Shown: positions 8,311 to 17,664, counted from the first letter of the stretch. The stretch is 64,000 nt of DNA from JBDRRP01 sp964446485 (GCA_964446485.1 CAYUOU010000010.1:8151-72150), one strand, 5' to 3'. The notes: a model not told the origin generated them from the letters alone. Numbers and translations are program-made.

Positions 8311-9897
8311 ATGAAGAAGGTATTGGTGAGTGACAATCTCGGGCAGATCGGCATCGACATGTTTGCAGAGACGGACGGCATCACTGTCGACGTCAAGACG
8401 GGGCTTGCGCCGGAAGCGCTGAAAGCCATTATCGGTGACTACGATGCCCTGGTCATCCGCAGCGCAACGAAGGTGACCGAAGATTTGCTCAATGCGGCCA
8501 CACGGCTCAAAGTCGTTGGGCGTGCCGGCATCGGACTGGACAACGTGGACATCCCGGCGGCCACCAAGCGCGGTGTCGTTGTAATGAACACTCCCGGTGG
8601 CAATGTCATCACCACGGCAGAGCACGCCATCGCCATGCTGTTATCCCTGTCCCGCAATATCCCCGCCGGCACCGCGACCATGAAAGCCGGCCGCTGGGAT
8701 AAGAAAAAGCTCCAGGGGCGTGAAGTTTATAACAAGGTGCTGGGCGTCATCGGGTTCGGGAAGATTGGCTCCATCGTGGCAGATAGGGCCCGGGGGCTGA
8801 AAATGCAGGTCATCATTTACGATCCCTTTGTCACACCCGAACTGATCGAAAAGGCCGGATATGTCGCTGTTGATTTGGATACCCTACTGGCCAAAGCCGA
8901 TTACATCAGCATCCATGTTCCGAAACTAAAAGACACCATGGGCTTCATCAACAAAGACGCCTTCGCCAAGATGAAAGACGGCGTCATGCTCATCAACTGC
9001 GCGCGGGGCGGCATCGTAGATGAAAACGACCTTCACGAGGCCATCGTATCAGGCAAGGTGGCGGGGGCCGCCCTGGACGTTTTTGCCACAGAACCGCCGC
9101 CGCAAGATCACCCGCTGCTGTCCCTGGACCGGGTTATCTGCACGCCCCATCTGGGGGCTTCAACCGCTGAGGCCCAGGCAAATGTCGCCACCGCCATCGC
9201 CGAACAGATCATCGAATATCTTCTGAGCGGCACCATCATGAACGCGGTCAACGTGCCGTCCGTAACCGGCGAATTGCTTAACAAGCTGCAGCCCTATCTC
9301 GTCCTCGCCGAAAAAATCGGCAGCCTTCAGGCCCAGCTCAACAAGGGCGCCCTGAAGGAGGTCGTCTTCGAGTACCGCGGCGATTTCCAAGGCCTGGATA
9401 TCGACCCGGTTACCACCGCCGCGCTGCGGGCGCTTTTATCGCCGGAGGTCAAGGATGTTGTGAATTTTGTCAATGCCACTGTCATCGCCAAGGATCGGGG
9501 CGTCAAAGTCACTGAAACCGCTTACTCGGACAGCGAGGAATACCTCATCATGATCACTGTCAAGGTGGTCACGACGGAAATGTCCACAACGGTGGCGGGG
9601 ACGCTCTTCGGCAAGAACGATCCGCGCATCGTGAAGATCAACACCTTCCGGCTGGAGATGGTGCCCAAGGGGCATTTGGCCCTCATCTACAACGTCGATC
9701 GGCCTGGATCCATCGGCGAAATCGGCACCGCGCTGGGCGTCCACCAGATCAACATCGGAAAAATGCAGGTGGGGCAAGACAAGGAAGGGGAGCGCAACAT
9801 TATTTTTCTCTGTACGGACACCCCCATCCCGGATGCGGTTTACGAAGAACTCCGGCAATTGAAATCGGTCAGAACAGTCATCCCGCTTGAGTTTTAA
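8311..9897 (+). CDS. serA: D-3-phosphoglycerate dehydrogenase
   Basis: 528 residues, the long SerA form. It oxidises 3-phosphoglycerate to 3-phosphohydroxypyruvate with NAD+, the first step of serine synthesis. The sequence shows the catalytic/Rossmann region with GVIGFGKIGSIVADR (~residues 145-160), the catalytic-His motif CTPHLGASTAEAQ, an intervening ASB-like domain (~320-450) and a C-terminal ACT domain beginning around LALIYNVDRPGSIGEIG, where serine usually binds as feedback inhibitor. A GGAGACGAGGGG stretch precedes the ATG. Monocistronic-looking promoter and leader upstream. Confidence 0.95.
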   Translation: MKKVLVSDNLGQIGIDMFAETDGITVDVKTGLAPEALKAIIGDYDALVIRSATKVTEDLLNAATRLKVVGRAGIGLDNVDIPAATKRGVVVMNTPGGNVITTAEHAIAMLLSLSRNIPAGTATMKAGRWDKKKLQGREVYNKVLGVIGFGKIGSIVADRARGLKMQVIIYDPFVTPELIEKAGYVAVDLDTLLAKADYISIHVPKLKDTMGFINKDAFAKMKDGVMLINCARGGIVDENDLHEAIVSGKVAGAALDVFATEPPPQDHPLLSLDRVICTPHLGASTAEAQANVATAIAEQIIEYLLSGTIMNAVNVPSVTGELLNKLQPYLVLAEKIGSLQAQLNKGALKEVVFEYRGDFQGLDIDPVTTAALRALLSPEVKDVVNFVNATVIAKDRGVKVTETAYSDSEEYLIMITVKVVTTEMSTTVAGTLFGKNDPRIVKINTFRLEMVPKGHLALIYNVDRPGSIGEIGTALGVHQINIGKMQVGQDKEGERNIIFLCTDTPIPDAVYEELRQLKSVRTVIPLEF

Positions 9898-9955
9898 ACC
9901 CGCCGGCGGGCAATGCGCGAAACAGGGGTAAATACCGCGACAGGGGAGGCCGCTC

Positions 9956-10282
9956 ATGACGGAAGAAAAAGGATTTGTTATCAACGAAGCGGCAGACGGG
10001 GTGAACAAATCCGCCGATGCCAGGGAATCGGCCGTGCTGCCGGATGTCGACTTTTCCACCTTCGTGCTGTCGCTCAATGCATCGGCCTTGATGCACTTGG
10101 GCATCATCGAGGATCCCACGACGGGATCTCGGGCCAAGCATCTTCCAATGGCCAAGCAGGCCATCGACACAATGGCCATGCTTCAGCAAAAAACGGCCGG
10201 CAATCTGACCGGCGACGAAGAAAAAATGCTGCGCAATCTGCTCACCGACCTCAGAATAATGTACGTTCGGGAAAAGTCATAG
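9956..10282 (+). CDS. DUF1844 family protein
   Basis: 108-residue small cytoplasmic protein. The family signature is plain: FSTFVLSLNASALMHLGIIEDP (residues ~34-55, shown only in part as FSTFVLSLNASALMHLG), LPMAKQAIDTMAMLQQKT and NLTGDEEKMLRNLLTDLR. DUF1844 proteins are common in Desulfobacterota and have no established function. The ATG is preceded by AGGGGAGG. It lies 58 bases after serA and about 120 bases before ispE, plausibly co-transcribed. Confidence 0.85.
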   Translation: MTEEKGFVINEAADGVNKSADARESAVLPDVDFSTFVLSLNASALMHLGIIEDPTTGSRAKHLPMAKQAIDTMAMLQQKTAGNLTGDEEKMLRNLLTDLRIMYVREKS

Positions 10283-10402
10283 CGCAGATTCGCGGTCGAT
10301 CTCCGTTGTGGATGCCGCGGTCGGCCCCCCATTAGGCCGCTGGACCGCCCTTCGCGGATGCCCGTGGTTTGTGCTGCGGGCCGTGAATCGTCAAGGGATC
10401 CC

Positions 10403-11281
10403 ATGCCGACGCCCCTCTTGCTCAAGTCTCCCGCTAAAATCAACCTTACCCTGGATATCATCTCGCGCCGGGCGGATGGCTATCACGACCTGGTGAGCCT
10501 CATGTGCCCCATCGGCGTTTATGATCATCTTTCCCTGGTGCCCGCCGATGGTCTGGCGGTGACCTGCGACCACCCCGCGGTTCCCGAAGATCGTACCAAT
10601 CTGGCCTATCGGGCGGCACGTTTATTATTCGATGAGATCGGCCACCGTGGTGGTGTGCATATTACCCTGACCAAAAACATCCCTGTGGGGGCCGGCCTGG
10701 GGGGCGGCAGCGGCAATGCCGCTGCCGTACTGGTGGGGCTGAACCGTCACTTCGGGACGCCGCTGACCCGCGAGGCCCTCATGACTGCCGGGATAACGCT
10801 GGGTGCCGATGTACCTTTTTTCATCCTGGGAAAGCCGGCGGTGGCTAGCGGCATCGGGGAGCGTCTTCATCCGCTGGCAGGCCTGCCCAGGCGATGGGTG
10901 GTGGTGGTTTGGCCGGGCTTTGGCATATCCACCCGCGAGGCGTATGAGGGCCTCAATGTCAATAGTTTAGGTCCTAATTTGGCATTGACAAAAAGCGAAA
11001 ATCTACATAAATCCCTTCTTTTAAAGTCCAGGGACGGCCCTCTGGAGGACTATTTACACAATGACCTGGAGGCCGTGATACTGCCACACCACCCCGAACT
11101 CGCCGGCATCAAACGTGTGTTGCTGCGAAGTGGCGCGGTCGGTGCGCTGATGACCGGTAGTGGTTCCTGCGTGTTCGGGGTGTTTCATGACCCGGGAACC
11201 GCTGACGCGGCCCGAAAAATACTCGCGGGGGCATCATCTTCCTGGCGTGTGTATTCAGCGCCTCTGCTGACGGAAGGATGA
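10403..11281 (+). CDS. ispE: 4-diphosphocytidyl-2-C-methyl-D-erythritol kinase
   Basis: 292 residues. GHMP-family kinase that phosphorylates CDP-ME in the MEP isoprenoid pathway. Motifs: SPAKINLTLDI and RADGYHDL at the N-terminus, the ATP-binding glycine loop PVGAGLGGGSGNAAA (~residues 92-106), TLGADVPFFI and the C-terminal MTGSGSCVFG. The frame is open from 10358, but ATG 10403 has AAGGGA a few bases upstream and gives the family N-terminus. It is followed by a tRNA and prs, as is common in bacteria (ispE-prs neighbourhood). Confidence 0.95.
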   Translation: MPTPLLLKSPAKINLTLDIISRRADGYHDLVSLMCPIGVYDHLSLVPADGLAVTCDHPAVPEDRTNLAYRAARLLFDEIGHRGGVHITLTKNIPVGAGLGGGSGNAAAVLVGLNRHFGTPLTREALMTAGITLGADVPFFILGKPAVASGIGERLHPLAGLPRRWVVVVWPGFGISTREAYEGLNVNSLGPNLALTKSENLHKSLLLKSRDGPLEDYLHNDLEAVILPHHPELAGIKRVLLRSGAVGALMTGSGSCVFGVFHDPGTADAARKILAGASSSWRVYSAPLLTEG

Positions 11282-11313
11282 GGGGTAACCAGCCGGGCAG
11301 ATCCGGTTGGGGG

Positions 11314-11367
11314 AAAACGCAGAGTGAGGGCGGAGTATTGTCCGACTGTCAACCGCTGCGTTTTTTT
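11314..11367 (+). terminator. Possible terminator between ispE and tRNA-Gln
   Basis: AAAACGCAG (11314-11322) pairs with CTGCGTTTT (11356-11364) and runs into T residues to 11367. The enclosed 33 bases contain only weak internal pairing, so termination strength is uncertain. Confidence 0.4.
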
Positions 11368-11394
11368 CTGCCGGTTTTTTGTGAACGTAAAACT

Positions 11395-11469
11395 TGGGGC
11401 GTCGTCAAGTGGTAAGACACAGGATTTTGGTTCCTGCATTCGGAGGTTCGAATCCTCCCGCCCCAGCCA
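11395..11469 (+). tRNA. tRNA-Gln (anticodon TTG), CCA encoded
   Basis: The full cloverleaf can be folded: acceptor TGGGGCG with CGCCCCA, anticodon stem CAGGA/TCCTG around loop TTTTGGT (anticodon TTG), T-arm GGAGG-TTCGAAT-CCTCC, discriminator G (11466) and encoded CCA (11467-11469). It lies just upstream of prs and reads the same way. Confidence 0.95.
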
Positions 11470-11488
11470 TATCACCGGTTAAAATAAT

Positions 11489-12466
11489 ATGAACGTAACG
11501 GACTGCGTGGGCCCAACCGGCGCTGACAAAAACGACTTCCTTATTTTCACGGGGAATGCCAACTCTTTGTTGGCCGAGGACATCTGCGACTATCTAAAGG
11601 TGCCGATCGGTGGCGCCAAGGTGAAGACGTTCAGTGACGGCGAAATCATGGTTGAAATTTTTGAAAATGTTCGGATGAAGGACATTTTCATTGTCCAGTC
11701 GATCTGCAGTCCGGTGAACGACAGCCTTGTGGAGTTGCTCCTCTTGATCGATGCATTCAAACGATCCTCGGCCAAGCGGATTACCGCCGTCATCCCCTAT
11801 TATGGGTATGCCCGACAGGACCGGAAAGTGGCCCCCCGGGTGCCCATCAGTGCCAAACTCGTCGCCGATCTCATTACTACCGCGGGTGCCAACCGGGTTA
11901 TCACGATGGATTTGCATGCCGGTCAGATTCAAGGCTTTTTCGATATCCCCGTGGACCATCTTTTTGCCGCGCCGGTCACCATCGAATACATGAAGGAACT
12001 TTTCAGCGAAGATGTGGTGATGGTTTCCCCCGACGCCGGCGGCGCGGAGCGGGCACGGGCCATCGCCAAGCGGTTGGGGGCCGAACTGGCGATTATCGAC
12101 AAGCGGCGCTCGGGTCCGAACAAAGCCAAGGCCATGTCGGTCATCGGCGAGGTCAAGAACAAGGTCGCCATTATCCTTGACGACATGGTGGATACGGCGG
12201 GAACCCTCACTGAGGCGGCCAATGCCATCGACCATGAGGGGGCCGTTGAGGTCCACGCGGTATGCAGCCATCCGGTGTTGTCCGGCCCGGCAGTGGAGCG
12301 GATCATCCAATCCGCATTGAAGAGCGTCATCGTCACGGATACCATCCCATTGAGCGCTGCTGCAGTTTCTTGCGGTAAGATTCTTGCCCTTTCCACGGCA
12401 AAACTTTTCGGCGAAGCCATTATTCGCAGTCATACCGGAGATTCCGTGACTTCTTTGTTTGTTTAA
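11489..12466 (+). CDS. prs: Ribose-phosphate pyrophosphokinase
   Basis: 325 residues. Makes PRPP from ribose 5-phosphate and ATP for nucleotide, His and Trp synthesis. Class I signatures: DGEIMVEIFENVR, VIPYYGYARQDRK, TMDLHAGQIQGFFDIP (PPi/ribose-5-P region) and the PRPP-binding motif IILDDMVDTAGTL (~residues 230-243). No Shine-Dalgarno is visible before ATG 11489, only 19 bases after the tRNA 3' end, so it may be read from the tRNA promoter with weak initiation. It is followed after 21 bases by rplY. Confidence 0.95.
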   Translation: MNVTDCVGPTGADKNDFLIFTGNANSLLAEDICDYLKVPIGGAKVKTFSDGEIMVEIFENVRMKDIFIVQSICSPVNDSLVELLLLIDAFKRSSAKRITAVIPYYGYARQDRKVAPRVPISAKLVADLITTAGANRVITMDLHAGQIQGFFDIPVDHLFAAPVTIEYMKELFSEDVVMVSPDAGGAERARAIAKRLGAELAIIDKRRSGPNKAKAMSVIGEVKNKVAIILDDMVDTAGTLTEAANAIDHEGAVEVHAVCSHPVLSGPAVERIIQSALKSVIVTDTIPLSAAAVSCGKILALSTAKLFGEAIIRSHTGDSVTSLFV

Positions 12467-12487
12467 TATTGTGAAGGAGGCCAAACG

Positions 12488-13132
12488 TTGGAGTATATTG
12501 ATTTAAGTGCAACCGTTCGAACGGAAACAGGAAATGGCCCGGCCCGGCGCCTGCGTGCAGGGGGCCGCTGCCCGGCCATCTTGTACGGGGCGAACACCGA
12601 GCCTGTCATGATGGCTGTCGATGCCCACGAATTTGAGTTAAGCTTCAAGCGCGGTGGCAGCATGTCCTTTTTCAATCTCACCATCGACGGCTACGCCGGT
12701 GGCAAACCCTTGGCCATGGTGAAGGAACTGCAGCGCAACCCCGTCAATGGCCAGGTTGTCCATATCGATTTCTTCGAAGTCGACCTCAAAAGCAAACTGA
12801 CGGTGAAGGTCCCCGTCCACACCGTGGGTAAATGCCAAGGCGTTGAACTGGGCGGTATGCTTCAGGTGATTCGCCGTGAGTTGGAAGTGAACTGCCTGCC
12901 GTCCAACATCCCCTCATTCATCGAGGTTGATGTCACGGAACTGCAGATCGGCGACTCCGTTCATGTGGAGGACATCCCCCTGGCGGACGGCGTCGAGATT
13001 CCCCATGAGGTCGATTTCACGGTGATCACGGTGCTGAGTCCGAAGAAGGAAGATGAAGAGGTTGACGAAGAGGCCTTCGACGAAGAAGCGGGTGAAGAAA
13101 CGACCGACGAAACCGCACCGTCCGAAGAATAA
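12488..13132 (+). CDS. rplY: 50S ribosomal protein L25 (Ctc/long form)
   Basis: 214 residues. The N-terminal L25 domain (TGNGPARRLRAGGRCPAILYG; partial) binds 5S rRNA, followed by the C-terminal TL5/Ctc beta domain (residues ~95-185). It ends in a strongly acidic tail (EEDEEVDEEAFDEEAG). It starts with TTG at 12488, placed 7 bases after GAAGGAGG (12473-12480), which settles this rare start codon. It sits between prs and pth, a very common bacterial order. Confidence 0.93.
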   Translation: MEYIDLSATVRTETGNGPARRLRAGGRCPAILYGANTEPVMMAVDAHEFELSFKRGGSMSFFNLTIDGYAGGKPLAMVKELQRNPVNGQVVHIDFFEVDLKSKLTVKVPVHTVGKCQGVELGGMLQVIRRELEVNCLPSNIPSFIEVDVTELQIGDSVHVEDIPLADGVEIPHEVDFTVITVLSPKKEDEEVDEEAFDEEAGEETTDETAPSEE

Positions 13133-13188
13133 CCCGCCACCGAACCGTGCCTCTTTTTACCGGGCGGCGACGTGAGCGACCATCGTCA

Positions 13189-13785
13189 ATGGTATCATTA
13201 CGGCCAGAACGACTCATCGTCGGTCTTGGAAATCCGGGCGATGACTATGCCCTGACGCGGCACAATATCGGCTTCCGGGGGGTTGACGCACTGGCCGCAC
13301 ATTACCGGATTTCGCTGGCGCAGCGTCGTGCCGGGGCCGCGTTCGGCATCAGCACGATTGGCGGTGTCGCATCCGCTCTGGTCAAGCCCATGACTTACAT
13401 GAACCGGAGCGGCGTACCCGCCGGTTCGCTTCTGACATTGTGGGGTTTAACATGCAGGGAAATGATCGTCATTCACGATGATATGGACCTGACATTTGGA
13501 AGGGTAAAAATCAAAAAGAAAGGGGGGGATGGCGGACACAAAGGATTGCGGTCGTTGATTGATGTTTGCGGTGATGACCGGTTCTGCCGGATCCGAGTTG
13601 GCATCGGGCATTCCGAACATGGCGATGATGCGATTGACCACGTGCTGGGGGTATTTCTTGACAGTGAAGCCACTGCACTGGGCAGCGTTATCGAGACAGT
13701 CAGGGATGCTGCGATTGCCGTCATCTGTGAGGGCGCAGACGCGGCGATGAATCGGTTCAATCGCAAGGAGTCCCGACAATTTTAA
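13189..13785 (+). CDS. pth: Peptidyl-tRNA hydrolase
   Basis: About 198 residues from ATG 13189. It recycles tRNA by cleaving peptidyl-tRNAs released from ribosomes. Family motifs: LIVGLGNPGDDYALTRHNIGF with the catalytic His of TRHN, KPMTYMNRSG, IHDDMDLTFG and GGDGGHKGLRS. The frame extends to GTG 13147, but that adds a basic stretch with no ribosome site, while ATG 13189 matches the usual N-terminus. Neither start has a good Shine-Dalgarno. It follows rplY by 56 bases and is probably coupled to it. Confidence 0.93.
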   Translation: MVSLRPERLIVGLGNPGDDYALTRHNIGFRGVDALAAHYRISLAQRRAGAAFGISTIGGVASALVKPMTYMNRSGVPAGSLLTLWGLTCREMIVIHDDMDLTFGRVKIKKKGGDGGHKGLRSLIDVCGDDRFCRIRVGIGHSEHGDDAIDHVLGVFLDSEATALGSVIETVRDAAIAVICEGADAAMNRFNRKESRQF

Positions 13786-13806
13786 TGTTTTACTATGGAG
13801 GAGAGA

Positions 13807-15822
13807 ATGGACGCAGTTATCAATAACATTCCGTTGGCTAGTACGTTGGTTGGTATTTTGGGGATTGGGTATGCCCTGATCATGGCAATGGTTGTAAAAA
13901 GTGCGCCTGCGGGCAACGAGAAGATGCAGTCGATCGCCGGCGCCATCCAGGAAGGCGCCATTGCCTATCTGAACCGTCAGATGAAGTCCATGGGCATCAC
14001 CGGTATCATTATTTTCGCGGTGATCTTCGCCACAATGGGCACCAAGACCGCCGTTGGCTTTGCCGTCGGCGCTATCGCTTCCTTTCTCGCCGGTTACATT
14101 GGCATGCGCGTCTCCGTTCTGGCCAATGTCAGGACTGCAGAAGCCGCCAAAGGCGGCATGGCTGCCGGTCTGGCCATGGCCTTCCGGGGTGGTTCCGTCA
14201 CCGGCATGATCGTCGCCGGTCTGGCGCTGACCTCAGTCGCCGGTTACTACATGCTGACCCATGATATCATGGCACTGGTTGCCCTCGGGTTCGGCGGCAG
14301 CCTCATCTCCATCTTCGCCCGTTTGGGCGGCGGTATCTTCACCAAGGGCGCCGACGTTGGTGCCGACTTGGTGGGCAAGGTCGAAGCCGGCATCCCTGAG
14401 GACGACCCTCGCAACCCGGCCACCATCGCCGACAACGTTGGCGACAACGTTGGCGACTGTGCCGGTATGGCCGCCGACCTGTTCGAGACCTACGCGGTCA
14501 CGGCGGTTGCCGCCATGCTCATCGGCCACCTGCTGTTTCCCAAGACCCTCATAGCCACTGAGTTCCCGCTGGTGCTGGGCGCCATCTCCATTATCGCCTC
14601 CATTATCGGCAGTTTCATGGTGAGACTGGGCAGCTCCGGCTATGTCATGGGTGCGCTCTACAAGGGGATGTTCGGCTCCGCCATCCTGGCCGCCATCGCG
14701 TTCTACTACGTCACCATGAAGTTCATGGGTAATGTGGGCGGCCTTACCGCGCTGAACATCTACTACTGCACCCTGATCGGCCTGATTCTCACGGTGGTCA
14801 TCGTCATCATCACCGAGTACTATACCGGCATCTACGGCCCGGTGAAGGCCATTGCCGAGGCGTCCGTCACCGGCCACGGCACCAACATCATCGCCGGTCT
14901 GGCCGTTTCCATGCAGGCCACTGCGCTGCCGATTCTGGCCATCTGCCTCAGCATTTTCCTGGCTCACAAGTTTGCCGGTCTTTACGGCATCGCCATGGCC
15001 GCCATGTCCATGCTGTCAATGACGGGTATGGTCATCGCCATCGACGCCTACGGCCCCATCACTGACAACGCCGGCGGGATCGCCGAAATGGCTGAGATGG
15101 ACGATAGCGTCCGCGCAGTCACCGATCCGCTGGATGCTGTTGGCAACACCACCAAGGCCGTTACCAAGGGCTATGCCATTGGCTCCGCCGGTCTGGCCGC
15201 CCTGGTGCTCTTTGCCGCCTACGTGCAGGAATTTGCCATCCACGGCGGCAAGGACGCCGCTGCCATCCGGTTTGACCTGTCCGACGTGAACGTCATTTTA
15301 GGTCTTTTCATCGGCGGTCTGCTGCCTTACCTGTTCGCTTCCATCGCCATGAAGGCCGTTGGCAACGCCGGTGCCGCAGTGGTCGTTGAAGTGCGCCGCC
15401 AGTTTGCCGAGATCCCGGGCATCATGGAAGGGACCGCCAAACCGGATTACGCCGCCTGTGTGGACATCGTCACCAAGTTCGCACTTAAAGAGATGCTGAT
15501 ACCGGCGCTCCTGCCGGTCATCGCCCCGTTGCTGGTGGGCTTCTTCCTGGGCAAAGTGGCCCTGGGCGGTCTGCTCATCGGCTCCATCGTCACCGGTGTT
15601 TTCGTGGCCTTGTCCATGACCACCGGCGGCGCTGCCTGGGACAATGCCAAGAAATACATTGAAGACGGCAACCTGGGTGGGAAGGGCTCCGAGGCCCATA
15701 AAGCGGCTGTCACCGGCGACACCGTAGGCGACCCCTACAAAGACACCGCCGGCCCGGCTGTTAACCCGATGATCAAGATTCTGAATGTGGTGGCGCTGCT
15801 CATGGTGCCGTTCCTGCTGTAA
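13807..15822 (+). CDS. hppA: Membrane-bound proton-translocating pyrophosphatase (K+-independent type)
   Basis: About 671 residues with some 16 membrane segments. It couples hydrolysis of PPi to ion pumping. The substrate-binding hallmarks are present: DVGADLVGKVEAGIPEDDPRN (partial), DNVGDNVGDCAGMAADLFE and DNAKKYIE near the C-terminus. The class-defining position reads GNTTKA: Lys, rather than the Ala of K+-dependent enzymes, which predicts K+-independent H+ pumping. I take ATG 13807, with GGAGGAG just upstream, over ATG 13795. In sulfate reducers this enzyme would recover energy from the PPi released by sulfate adenylyltransferase. It has its own terminator. Confidence 0.95.
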   Translation: MDAVINNIPLASTLVGILGIGYALIMAMVVKSAPAGNEKMQSIAGAIQEGAIAYLNRQMKSMGITGIIIFAVIFATMGTKTAVGFAVGAIASFLAGYIGMRVSVLANVRTAEAAKGGMAAGLAMAFRGGSVTGMIVAGLALTSVAGYYMLTHDIMALVALGFGGSLISIFARLGGGIFTKGADVGADLVGKVEAGIPEDDPRNPATIADNVGDNVGDCAGMAADLFETYAVTAVAAMLIGHLLFPKTLIATEFPLVLGAISIIASIIGSFMVRLGSSGYVMGALYKGMFGSAILAAIAFYYVTMKFMGNVGGLTALNIYYCTLIGLILTVVIVIITEYYTGIYGPVKAIAEASVTGHGTNIIAGLAVSMQATALPILAICLSIFLAHKFAGLYGIAMAAMSMLSMTGMVIAIDAYGPITDNAGGIAEMAEMDDSVRAVTDPLDAVGNTTKAVTKGYAIGSAGLAALVLFAAYVQEFAIHGGKDAAAIRFDLSDVNVILGLFIGGLLPYLFASIAMKAVGNAGAAVVVEVRRQFAEIPGIMEGTAKPDYAACVDIVTKFALKEMLIPALLPVIAPLLVGFFLGKVALGGLLIGSIVTGVFVALSMTTGGAAWDNAKKYIEDGNLGGKGSEAHKAAVTGDTVGDPYKDTAGPAVNPMIKILNVVALLMVPFLL

Positions 15823-15853
15823 TCGGAACCACTTCAGATTCTCAAGATCGACC

Positions 15854-15893
15854 TAAAAAGGGATTGGCGCCTTTGGGCGCCGATCCTTTTTTA
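15854..15893 (+). terminator. Terminator of hppA
   Basis: An A-run and imperfect stem built on GGCGCC (15865-15871) and GGCGCC (15876-15882), extended by GGAT/ATCC, end in six to seven T residues. It lies about 30 bases after the hppA stop. Confidence 0.75.
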
Positions 15894-15894
15894 T

Positions 15895-15923
15895 TTGCGT
15901 GTTCTTCTCGCCTATGGTATATT
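15895..15923 (+). promoter_or_regulatory. Promoter of carD
   Basis: TTGCGT (15895-15900), a 17-base spacer and TATATT (15918-15923), immediately downstream of the hppA terminator and about 136 bases before carD. Confidence 0.5.
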
Positions 15924-16059
15924 AATTTCGTTAAGTTTTTGAATTTCCCAGGATTCCTGCCATCCAATCCGTTTGATGGACACGCATTCTGGAGCCCTGC
16001 GAGGCCACATCAGAACGCACTTGCGTACTTGCGGCGCCTGCTAACCAGACGGTAACGAC

Positions 16060-16632
16060 ATGGTGGAAAAAAAGAAACTGAAAGAAACGGTTCCTGCCGA
16101 TGCACCGCCTGCCGTGAGGGTGTTCAAGGTCGGTGATTTAGCGGTCTATCCCGCCCACGGCGTGGGTCGGATTGAAGCGATCGAAAGCCGTGCCGTCAAC
16201 GGTGAGACTCACGATTTCTATATTATGAGGGTGCTGGAAAACGGCATGGTCATCATGATTCCCACCGATAATGTAACCTCGGTGGGGCTTCGTGATATCA
16301 TCGGCGATGACGACATTCCCAAAGTCTATGACGTGATGAAGGACAGGGGTGGATCCGGCGTTTCTGAAAGCCAGACCTGGAATCGCCGATACCGAGAATA
16401 CATGGACAAGATCAAAACCGGTTCGTTGTTTGACGTTGCTGAAGTCTACCGAGATCTGTCGCTGCTGAAAACCACCAAGGATTTGTCCTTTGGGGAGCGT
16501 AAACTCTACGATACTGCTCAGGCGCTGCTCGTTAAAGAACTCTCCACCGCTCGAAAGATGGACGAAGCCGCCATTGAAACAGAACTCACCGAACTCTTTG
16601 CCATCCCATCCGACGCGGACGACGGCGAATAA
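16060..16632 (+). CDS. carD: CarD/CdnL-family RNA polymerase-binding regulator
   Basis: 190 residues. The N-terminal CarD_CdnL/TRCF domain (FKVGDLAVYPAHGVGRIEAI; part shown) is a Tudor-like fold that binds the RNA polymerase beta subunit. The C-terminal helical half (RYREYMDKIKTGS, LSFGERKLYDTA, LLVKELS) binds promoter DNA in the CdnL type. It is a global factor that stabilises open complexes, often of rRNA promoters. The acidic tail DADDGE is short. It is followed after 14 bases by rluD, likely in one transcript. Confidence 0.9.
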   Translation: MVEKKKLKETVPADAPPAVRVFKVGDLAVYPAHGVGRIEAIESRAVNGETHDFYIMRVLENGMVIMIPTDNVTSVGLRDIIGDDDIPKVYDVMKDRGGSGVSESQTWNRRYREYMDKIKTGSLFDVAEVYRDLSLLKTTKDLSFGERKLYDTAQALLVKELSTARKMDEAAIETELTELFAIPSDADDGE

Positions 16633-16646
16633 CCCGCCCCATTGAA

Positions 16647-17615
16647 ATGCCTTCCGACGGCATCTCATTTCACGAAGTTTCCGATACCGACGAAGGGTTG
16701 CGCTTGGATCAGTATATCGCACTGATCTGGGCCGACCATTCCCGCTCCTTTCTTGCCTCGCTCATTCGCTCGGGCAACATTCGCGTTCACGGAAAGACGG
16801 CCAAACCCAGCTATAAGGTGCGCGAAGGCGACGAAATTTCTGTGGTCATCCCCGAGCCGGCAAACCTCGTGCTCGTGCCGGAGCCCATGGGGTTGGACAT
16901 TCTTTTTGAGGATCCCCACATCCTGGTGCTCAACAAGCCGCCGGGCCGTGTCGTGCATCCCGGACCGGGGCACGCCGGCGGCACATTGGTCAACGGCCTG
17001 CTGCATCACTGCACAGACCTGACGCCCATCGGTGGCGCGTTACGCCCGGGAATCGTCCATCGACTGGACCGCGACACCTCCGGGACCCTGGTTGTCGCCA
17101 AATCGGCCAAGGCCCATATCGGGCTCAGCAGGCAGTTCAAAGACAGATCTGTCGCCAAGACCTATCTGGCGTTGGTCTGGGGTCACTTACCCAAGCGATC
17201 GGGCCGCTTCGATGCGCCCATTGGCCGCCACCCCATCTCACGTCAGAAAATGTCCATTCACGGCGCGTCGGCTCGCACTGCGGAAACATTGTGGACCGTC
17301 CGGAAGACGTTTCGGGAAGGGATGTTGCTTGAAGTCGGTTTGAAGACCGGACGAACCCACCAAATCCGCGTTCACTGCGCGGCGGCCGGGCATCCCATTA
17401 TTGGGGATCCCGTCTATGGGAACCGGCGTGCCGGCGGGGCGGGTAGGCCCGGTGACCCGCTGGCGCCGCGGTTGAGGGGAATCTCCCGACAGATGCTGCA
17501 CGCCTGGCGGTTGTCCTTACAACACCCGGTCGACGGGCAAGCGCTGACATTCCATTCGCCCCTGCCTGCCGATATGGTTCAGGCGTTGTGGTGGATGGCT
17601 GGTGTTGATCGGTGA
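16647..17615 (+). CDS. rluD: RluA/RluD-family 23S rRNA pseudouridine synthase
   Basis: 322 residues: an N-terminal S4 RNA-binding domain (~residues 17-70) and a pseudouridine synthase domain with the catalytic motif HRLDRDTSG (~138-146), the NKPPGRVVHPG segment and the C-terminal GLKTGRTHQIRVH signature. The RluD subtype (U1911/1915/1917 in helix 69) is the best guess from the S4 domain and length. RluC-like specificity cannot be excluded. It ends at a bidirectional terminator shared with the rnf operon. Confidence 0.88.
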   Translation: MPSDGISFHEVSDTDEGLRLDQYIALIWADHSRSFLASLIRSGNIRVHGKTAKPSYKVREGDEISVVIPEPANLVLVPEPMGLDILFEDPHILVLNKPPGRVVHPGPGHAGGTLVNGLLHHCTDLTPIGGALRPGIVHRLDRDTSGTLVVAKSAKAHIGLSRQFKDRSVAKTYLALVWGHLPKRSGRFDAPIGRHPISRQKMSIHGASARTAETLWTVRKTFREGMLLEVGLKTGRTHQIRVHCAAAGHPIIGDPVYGNRRAGGAGRPGDPLAPRLRGISRQMLHAWRLSLQHPVDGQALTFHSPLPADMVQALWWMAGVDR

Positions 17616-17633
17616 AAAGGGGGGCATAAAGAT

Positions 17634-17664
17634 AAAACGCGGCCCCAATCAAGGGCCGCGTTTT
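17634..17664. terminator. Bidirectional terminator between rluD and rnfB
   Basis: AAAACGCGGCCC (17634-17645) and GGGCCGCGTTTT (17653-17664) form a 12-base perfect stem with a 7-base loop. The flanking A and T tracts let it serve both the rightward rluD and the leftward rnf transcripts, which converge here. Confidence 0.85.
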
